Below, piece by piece: positions 1 to 5,925 of a stretch of 10,430 nt of DNA. Below the pieces are notes generated by a model that ran no database searches, was not told the origin of the DNA, and saw only the letters and a list, made by a program, of their open reading frames with translations. The stretch is taken from NCBI GenBank assembly GCA_027028665.1, contig JALVIU010000238.1, positions 1-10,430 on the forward strand, in the 5' to 3' direction. The stretch is from Candidatus Atribacteria bacterium. Its GTDB lineage: Bacteria; Atribacterota; JALVIU01. Position 1 is the first letter of the stretch. Each line of letters opens with the position of its first letter. Position numbers and translations under genes: made by a program.

Positions 1-614
1 CTAGAGACAGTTCCTGTATTTGGGAAATTCGCAGAAGGGTAGGGATGGTTTTTCAAAACCCTGACAATCAAATCGTAGCAAGTGTAGTGGAAAATGATGT
101 AGCATTCGGGCTGGAAAATTTAGGTCTGCCTTCTGAAGAGATACGTAAAAGAGTAGATGAGGTTCTTTCTTTAGTGGGCCTTTCTCAGTATAAGAGAAGT
201 GAGCCCCATTATCTTTCCGGGGGCCAAAAGCAGAAACTTGCCATAGCAGGCATTTTGGCAATGGAGCCTAGAGGCATAATTTTTGATGAGCCAACATCTA
301 TGTTAGATCCAAAAGGAAAAAAAGAAGTTTTAGATCTTATAATTAACTTAAATAGAAAAGGCGTTACTATAGTTCTAATTACCCAAGATATGGAAGAGGT
401 GTTGCTTTCTAATAGAATTATAGCTCTTTTGAAAGGAGAAATAAAATTTGATGGTTCTCCTGAAAGACTTTTTTCCAATTTTGAACTTTTGGAAAAACTC
501 TCTCTTGCTTTTACTAAAACAGGAGAACTTGTACATATGTTATATAATGAAGGAGTTCCTATTCCTAAAAATATCATACGAAGAAAAGAGTTTATAGATT
601 TCTTATGCAGATAA
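1..614 (+). CDS. ecfA1: Energy-coupling factor transporter ATPase 1, EcfA1 (5' end outside window)
   Basis: This is one of the two cytoplasmic ABC ATPases that power an ECF-type vitamin or metal importer. It should heterodimerise with the next gene product and dock on EcfT. The frame is open from base 3, upstream of the first ATG at 45. That ATG lies inside the Q-loop (VGMVFQNPDNQ), so it is not the start; about 203 residues are visible, and roughly 75 N-terminal residues with Walker A are missing. Visible motifs are the Q-loop at 39-71, the signature LSGGQ at 213-227, Walker B IIFDEP with catalytic Glu at 288-290, and the D-loop SMLDP. The switch histidine is replaced by Gln (CAA at 384-386, in LITQDMEE). 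The 3' end overlaps ecfA2 by 10 bases. EcfA1 rather than EcfA2 is inferred from gene order and the NPDNQ Q-loop. Family assignment is very secure. Confidence 0.95.
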   Translation, partial: RDSSCIWEIRRRVGMVFQNPDNQIVASVVENDVAFGLENLGLPSEEIRKRVDEVLSLVGLSQYKRSEPHYLSGGQKQKLAIAGILAMEPRGIIFDEPTSMLDPKGKKEVLDLIINLNRKGVTIVLITQDMEEVLLSNRIIALLKGEIKFDGSPERLFSNFELLEKLSLAFTKTGELVHMLYNEGVPIPKNIIRRKEFIDFLCR

Positions 615-1453
615 AACTGGAGAATGTTTCACATATATATGCCCCGAAAACCCCTTTTGAAACCGTTGCCCTTTCTAATATAAACCTTGTTGTAGGTAAA
701 AATGAATTTATAGGTCTAATAGGGCATACAGGTTCTGGAAAATCCACTTTGGTGCAGATACTAAATGGTCTTATAATACCTACTTTGGGTGATATATATA
801 TAAATAATAAAGAAATAAGGAAATACAAGTCTTTAATAGATATAAGAAGAAAAATAGGAATAGTTTTTCAATATCCAGAAGACCAATTTTTTGAGGATAC
901 TATATTTAATGAGATAGCATATAGTCTTAAAAATATGGGCTTCACAGAAGAGATTGTAGAAAAAAGGGTGTATAATGCACTCTCTTTAGTAGGTCTTGAA
1001 CCTATGAAATTTAAGGATCGATCTCCTTTTGCCTTAAGTGGCGGTGAAAAAAGAAGAGTTGCTATAGCTACTATCTTAGCTATGAGACCAGAGTTAATTA
1101 TTTTTGATGAGCCCAGCGTAGGACTTGATCCAGAAAGTAAAAAGAAAATCTTTGATTTAATTTATAATCTTTATAAAAGTGGTATATCAGTAATTATGAT
1201 TTCTCACGATATGGATGTTATTGCATCCTTTTCCAATAGAATAATAGTAATGAATAATGGTCAGATTGTGCTCGATGATAAACCGTATGAAGTGTTTATA
1301 AAAAACAGAGAATATCTTTTAGATATAAATCTTGATATTCCTCAGATAAGTAAGATACTTCTGGATTTAAAAAAATGTGGATACAATCCAAGACTTGATA
1401 TATTCACACTTGAAGGGGCAAAAGAAGAAATAAGAAGGGTGCTAAATGTTTAG
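605..1453 (+). CDS. ecfA2: Energy-coupling factor transporter ATPase 2, EcfA2
   Basis: This is the second ATPase of the ECF importer, 282 residues, the usual full length. All ABC motifs are present: Walker A GHTGSGKST (residues 40-48), Q-loop FQYPEDQ (88-94), signature LSGGE (144-148), Walker B LIIFDEP (164-170) with catalytic Glu169, D-loop GLDP, and switch His201 (ISHDMD). The FQYPEDQ form of the Q-loop and the signature ending in Glu are typical of EcfA2 subunits. The ATG at 605 lies 10 bases before the ecfA1 stop, and residues MQIKLENVSHIY match the normal N-terminus of the family. There is no good Shine-Dalgarno site, so translation is probably coupled to ecfA1. The gene overlaps ecfT by 8 bases. 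The C-terminal part after residue 215 is the EcfA-type tail that contributes to dimer formation. Confidence 0.97.
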   Translation: MQIKLENVSHIYAPKTPFETVALSNINLVVGKNEFIGLIGHTGSGKSTLVQILNGLIIPTLGDIYINNKEIRKYKSLIDIRRKIGIVFQYPEDQFFEDTIFNEIAYSLKNMGFTEEIVEKRVYNALSLVGLEPMKFKDRSPFALSGGEKRRVAIATILAMRPELIIFDEPSVGLDPESKKKIFDLIYNLYKSGISVIMISHDMDVIASFSNRIIVMNNGQIVLDDKPYEVFIKNREYLLDINLDIPQISKILLDLKKCGYNPRLDIFTLEGAKEEIRRVLNV

Positions 1454-2231
1454 ATTAACAGTTGGCCAATATTTTCCCGTGGATTCCTGGTTTCATAGAC
1501 TGGATCCAAGAACAAAGATACTGTCTACACTTTTTTTTGCAGTACTTATATTTTTTATTCATAGCTTTTTAGATTACCTTGCATTATTTATCCTTTTATA
1601 TCTTTTTTATATTATTGCAAAGATCCCTTTTACATATCTTATAAATGGAATAAAGCCTATCTTATTTCTTATCGCCATTACATTTATTTTTCAAGTGTTT
1701 TTTTATGGAGAGGAAACTCTTTTTAAAATATGGATTCTACCTGTGTATAAAGAAGGGCTTATAAGAGGTGCATATTTATCATTGAGAATAATTTTTCTTG
1801 TTATTTTTACAAGTTTTTTAACTCAAACCACACCCCCTCTTGATATAGCAGATGGCCTTGAGGCACTTTTGAGGCCATTAAAAAGAGTAGGAGTTCCTGT
1901 AAGTGAAATTGCCCTTATGATGAGTATATCTCTTAGATTTATTCCCCTTTTGCAGTCAGAGGTAGAACGAATTGCAAAGGCTCAAATGGCAAGAGGAATA
2001 GAATTGAATAAAGGGAATTTTATAAAGAGAATATACAATTATATTCCTATATTGATACCACTTTTTTTAAGTTCATTTAGGAGAGCAGAAGAGCTTGCTA
2101 TTGCGATGGAGGCAAGGTGTTTTAAAGGCGGGGAAGGTAGGACAAAATTAAGAGAGTTGAAATTCAGAAGGGATGATTATATTTTTATTGGGTTTACTAT
2201 ATTATTTTTTGTTTTAATCTTATGGTTATGA
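1446..2231 (+). CDS. ecfT: Energy-coupling factor transmembrane protein EcfT
   Basis: This is the transmembrane coupling (scaffold) subunit of the ECF importer, 261 residues. It links the EcfA1/EcfA2 ATPases to a membrane substrate-binding S component. The N-terminus (DSWFHRLDPRTKI) is family-typical. Hydrophobic segments lie at about residues 26-42, 44-60, 70-86, 107-125, and a last one at 245-261. Two cytoplasmic coupling-helix motifs that contact the ATPases are visible: AQMARG (179-184) and AMEARC (220-225). The second ends in Cys rather than Gly, which I believe is common in this family. The start at 1446 overlaps ecfA2 by 8 bases and follows a fair ribosome site, AGAAGGGTG at 1433-1441. 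No S component is encoded in the window, so the module is probably shared among several S components encoded elsewhere (inference). The transported substrate cannot be read from the sequence. Confidence 0.96.
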   Translation: MFRLTVGQYFPVDSWFHRLDPRTKILSTLFFAVLIFFIHSFLDYLALFILLYLFYIIAKIPFTYLINGIKPILFLIAITFIFQVFFYGEETLFKIWILPVYKEGLIRGAYLSLRIIFLVIFTSFLTQTTPPLDIADGLEALLRPLKRVGVPVSEIALMMSISLRFIPLLQSEVERIAKAQMARGIELNKGNFIKRIYNYIPILIPLFLSSFRRAEELAIAMEARCFKGGEGRTKLRELKFRRDDYIFIGFTILFFVLILWL

Positions 2232-2974
2232 AGAATATAGTTCTTTTAATGGAATACGATGGAACAGGTTATTATGGATGGCAGAGGCAACCAGGATTAA
2301 AGACTATACAAGGTGTACTTGAAAAGACACTTGAGAGGATAATAGGTGAAGAGGTCACACTTTTTGCATCTGGAAGGACAGATAAAGGGGTTCATGCACG
2401 GGGTCAGGTTGCAAATTTTAGACTTACAAGAGATATTGAGCTTAAAACTCTTTTTAAGGCCTTAAATTCTTTACTTCCAAAAGATATAAAAATAAAAGAA
2501 GTAAGATATGCAGATCCATCTTTTCATGCAAGATTCTCGGCAAAAGAAAAGATATATTATTATTATTTTTCCCACTTTTCTCATTATACTCCCTTTTTAA
2601 GAAATTATGTTTGGTATATTCCTCGTAATTTTAATGTAGAAAATATGAGAATATTGGCAAAAAAGTTTGTGGGAAGACACGATTTTTCTTCTTTTAGGAA
2701 TCTCCGTGGTCCATGGGAAAAAGGAGCTTCTTCTATTCGAAATATATTTTATTCCGATATCCTATTCTTAAAAAATGAACTATACGTATATAGAATAAGT
2801 GGTGACGGATTTTTCTATAAAATGGTAAGAAATATATTTGGTCTTATAGTACAAGTAGGAATAGGAAAACTAAACTTAAGAGAAGCACAAGAAGTCTTTA
2901 AAACAAGAGATAGAAAGAAGGCCCCTCCACCTGTTCCTCCTCATGGATTATTTCTTGTAAGAGTGAAATATTAA
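2228..2974 (+). CDS. truA: tRNA pseudouridine(38-40) synthase TruA
   Basis: This cytoplasmic enzyme isomerises uridine to pseudouridine at positions 38, 39 and 40 in the tRNA anticodon arm. Landmarks are the N-terminal EYDGTGYYGWQRQPG, the catalytic loop ASGRTDKGVHARGQV with the nucleophilic Asp (residue 52 counted from this start), the central FHARFSA segment, FVGRHDFSSF, and the C-terminal GDGFFYKMVRNIFG and APPPVPPHGLFL motifs. Length (248 residues) is normal. Two starts are possible: ATG at 2222 (10-base overlap with ecfT) or ATG at 2228, which forms an ATGA stop-start overlap. I prefer 2228 because the resulting MKNIVLLMEYDGT matches the family N-terminus, but the sequence cannot settle it. 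No Shine-Dalgarno site is visible, so re-initiation after ecfT is likely. The gene converges with a kinase gene only 6 bases downstream. Confidence 0.96.
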   Translation: MKNIVLLMEYDGTGYYGWQRQPGLKTIQGVLEKTLERIIGEEVTLFASGRTDKGVHARGQVANFRLTRDIELKTLFKALNSLLPKDIKIKEVRYADPSFHARFSAKEKIYYYYFSHFSHYTPFLRNYVWYIPRNFNVENMRILAKKFVGRHDFSSFRNLRGPWEKGASSIRNIFYSDILFLKNELYVYRISGDGFFYKMVRNIFGLIVQVGIGKLNLREAQEVFKTRDRKKAPPPVPPHGLFLVRVKY

Positions 2975-2980
2975 GTATCT

Positions 2981-5905
2981 TTATTCTTTCAGAAAACTAT
3001 CCATTTCATTTAGAAGTACGTTTAATTTTTCTTGAAGTTCTTTAAATCTATTATCTATATGGTCCATATTATTTTCTTTTATAGCATTTTCAAGCTCTAT
3101 AAGTTCATCTACCATATCACTATCTATGAAATTCCCTATGCTCCCTTTCATAGAATGAACAATTTTTGCCAATCCTTCATTATCTTTTTTTGAGTATAAA
3201 TTTTTAAATTGAGAGATCATATTCTTTATATGGGGTAAATTTTCCTTTATTATATCTTTTAGAATTTCTCTACTTCCAAGATCTTCAATGAGTACTTGTG
3301 GACTGAATATTTTATATTTTTCTTTTTTTGATGTTTCTCTTTTTTGGGTAAGCTCTAAAAATTTATAAAGTGCTTCATATAAGTCTTTAGTTGATATAGG
3401 TTTTGTTATATATCCATCCATTCCAGCCTCTAAAAATTTTTTTACTTCAGATTTAAACACGCTTGCACTTAAGGCCAGGATAGGAGTGTGTTTATTCTTT
3501 TTTCTCTCTATTTCTCTTATAATTTTTGTAGCCTTTACTCCATCCATTACAGGCATTTGTATATCCATGAGGATAAGATCGTAATCGTTTTTTTGATAGA
3601 ATTCTACCGCTTCTTTTCCATTATTTGCTATATCGAATGAAATTCCCATTTTTTCAAGTAAAATGCTCTCTACTCTTTGATTTACTTTATTATCCTCTAC
3701 AAGAAGAACCTTGTATTTATTTGAAAATACATAATTCTCCTCTTTAGTCTTATCTTCTTCTGGCCCATTTATCGGTTTTGTTATTTTTTCAAGTAAATAA
3801 TCTTGTCTTATAGGTTTTACAATATAGCTGTTTACGAGATCTTTGTATTCTTTTAGCATATGTATGAGAGAAGGTGAGACAATTCCGATTAAGGGTATAT
3901 CTTTTTGATTTAGGTTATTCTTTATAATAATTAAAATTTCTTTATCATTTTTTTCTTCATTTATATCAAAGAAAATTATATCAGTTATATAAGTATCTAA
4001 TATTTCTTTAATCTTTTCCTGTTTGAAACTTAGAGTTTTTGAATCCTTGTCGAAATTGTACATACTTTCTGTCTCTATGTTCCATTCTTTTAATATATCT
4101 CTTAAGAATTGAAATGTGTATAAATTTTTTGTGACAACTAATGCATGCTTAAAAAGGACATTACCTTGTTGTCTTTCATGATTTTTTTTCATTTTTCCTA
4201 TAGTTAATTTTATAAAGAAGGAAAAATGACTACCTTTACCAGGCGTACTTTTTACTTCAATATCTCCCTCCATCATTTTAATGAGTTCTTTTGATATGGC
4301 AAGTCCGAGACCTGTTCCTCTATATTCTCTTGTCAGAGATGAATCTACCTGAACAAATTTATCAAATATCGTGTTTATTTTGTCAGGAGGGATACCTATG
4401 CCCGTATCTTTTACTGAAAATTTTAGAGTAATTTTATTGCCGTCTATATTTCCCTTTTCTACTTTTATCCATATACCCCCTTTTTCTGTGAATTTTATGG
4501 CATTTCCCAGGAAATTTATAAGTATTTCTTTTATCTTTATTGGGTCTCCTATAAGAAGTGAAGGAATCTCAGGTGATATGTATGGATAAAGTTCTAATCC
4601 TTTTTTATATACATCACTTGAAACTATGGATATAGTTTCATAAAAGAGTTTCTTTATATCGAATTCTCTTTCATTAAGACTGAATCTACCCTGTTTTATT
4701 TTTGCTATATCTAATACCTCATTTATTATTTCTAGCAAAGCCTTAGATTGTGTCTTTAGTATGGAGAGATATTCTTTTTGTCTTTCTGTAAGTTCATCTA
4801 TCGATATAAGGTCTAATGTAGCTATAATGCCATTTAATGGTGTCCTCATTTCATGACTGATATTAGATAAAAAACGTCTTTCTGTTTCTACTGCTTGAAA
4901 TGCCTCTTCTTTTGCTTTTCTAAGCTCTTCTTCTATAGCCACTCTTTCAGTAACATCATGAACTACTAGTGTATAACCAATAGATATTCCCTTATTTTCT
5001 ATTCTCTTTTGGGAAATTCTAAGGACTTTATTCTTATATCTAATATCATATTGAAGGTAGTCTTTCGTTTTATCAAAATTAGGTATAAAAAATTTAATAT
5101 TTTTTCCTATTATATTTTCTTTTTTTTCATTTAGAATATCTAGTAATATAGAATTTACATCTACTATATTCCCTTCAGCATCCAATATTATGGCACCTTC
5201 TCCTAAATAATTAAAGAAATGTGGTAAGATGTTTTCGGGTTTTAATAGGAGAAAATTGTATTTTTTGATAGCTATATAGAAAAATAGGGAAGGAAGAAAT
5301 GTGAAACTTGCGGCAGACGGCAGTTGAATAAAATCTCGTATAGATATAAGGTAAAAATCTAAAACAAGAAATAGTACAACTATCGAAAATACCCCCATTA
5401 ATATAATATTTATGGAAGCTTTCATGATAGGATTTTTTGTCTTTCTTTTATATGTATATAATAAATATACTCCATATAAATAGACTATCAGTATAGAAAA
5501 TAAAGCAATAGGAAGAAAAAGAGGGCCGGTAGCAATATCTATTCCATAAGGAGTTATTTTCCAACTTTTAATAAATTTATCTGTAAATACTGCAATTATT
5601 ATATTTATAGTATGAATTATATGAAGTAATATAGATATTCTGTCAACAGGCCTATTCATAAACTTATATGCAAATTCTATGAATAATATTCCTGTAGATA
5701 AGAGAAAAAAAATGGCCAGATGGAATACAAGATTGCTTTCTACATGATGTATATAAAATATAGACATATTACATCCTATAAAGCTTAAAGATAAATATGC
5801 GAATGACCTTGTCACTTTATTTTTTGGATTTAATACTATTATGTTTATAGTAAAGTATAAGTTTATAATTGCAGAGATAAGATTTAAGGTATCATATATG
5901 TCCAT
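2981..5905 (-). CDS. Membrane hybrid histidine kinase (7TM-PAS-HisKA-HATPase-pseudoREC-REC-HPt)
   Basis: This 974-residue tripartite sensor kinase has a BarA-like layout. Seven hydrophobic segments (about residues 6-26, 34-53, 59-79, 90-108, 127-150, 161-186, 198-213) form a membrane sensor resembling the 7TM N-terminal region of some histidine kinases; its ligand is unknown. A PAS domain (228-320) and a short coiled coil follow. The H-box is FLSNISHEMRTPLNG with phospho-His351; ATP-binding motifs are N468 (FLGNAIKFT), DTGIGI (500-505) and GTGLGL (530-535). Residues 585-705 fold like a receiver but lack the acidic pair (T592, K593). The second receiver (731-850) is intact, with E737/D738, phospho-Asp781, Ser814 and K835. 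A C-terminal HPt domain has HSMKGS with His917. The start follows a weak ribosome site 20 bases after the upstream kinase, so the two are almost certainly co-transcribed. No DNA-binding output is present. Domain calls are strong; the signal and target are unknown. Confidence 0.93.
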   Translation of the reverse strand: MDIYDTLNLISAIINLYFTINIIVLNPKNKVTRSFAYLSLSFIGCNMSIFYIHHVESNLVFHLAIFFLLSTGILFIEFAYKFMNRPVDRISILLHIIHTINIIIAVFTDKFIKSWKITPYGIDIATGPLFLPIALFSILIVYLYGVYLLYTYKRKTKNPIMKASINIILMGVFSIVVLFLVLDFYLISIRDFIQLPSAASFTFLPSLFFYIAIKKYNFLLLKPENILPHFFNYLGEGAIILDAEGNIVDVNSILLDILNEKKENIIGKNIKFFIPNFDKTKDYLQYDIRYKNKVLRISQKRIENKGISIGYTLVVHDVTERVAIEEELRKAKEEAFQAVETERRFLSNISHEMRTPLNGIIATLDLISIDELTERQKEYLSILKTQSKALLEIINEVLDIAKIKQGRFSLNEREFDIKKLFYETISIVSSDVYKKGLELYPYISPEIPSLLIGDPIKIKEILINFLGNAIKFTEKGGIWIKVEKGNIDGNKITLKFSVKDTGIGIPPDKINTIFDKFVQVDSSLTREYRGTGLGLAISKELIKMMEGDIEVKSTPGKGSHFSFFIKLTIGKMKKNHERQQGNVLFKHALVVTKNLYTFQFLRDILKEWNIETESMYNFDKDSKTLSFKQEKIKEILDTYITDIIFFDINEEKNDKEILIIIKNNLNQKDIPLIGIVSPSLIHMLKEYKDLVNSYIVKPIRQDYLLEKITKPINGPEEDKTKEENYVFSNKYKVLLVEDNKVNQRVESILLEKMGISFDIANNGKEAVEFYQKNDYDLILMDIQMPVMDGVKATKIIREIERKKNKHTPILALSASVFKSEVKKFLEAGMDGYITKPISTKDLYEALYKFLELTQKRETSKKEKYKIFSPQVLIEDLGSREILKDIIKENLPHIKNMISQFKNLYSKKDNEGLAKIVHSMKGSIGNFIDSDMVDELIELENAIKENNMDHIDNRFKELQEKLNVLLNEMDSFLKE

Positions 5906-5925
5906 TTATTCTCACATCCTATGTC

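Noticed and set aside
45-47. ATG at 45 as the start of the first gene
   Set aside because: The frame is open upstream, and this Met lies inside the conserved Q-loop of an ABC ATPase whose Walker A must be outside the window.
209-577. Open frame on the - strand opposite ecfA1
   Set aside because: It is a mirror of the conserved ATPase codons with no recognisable domain or ribosome site.
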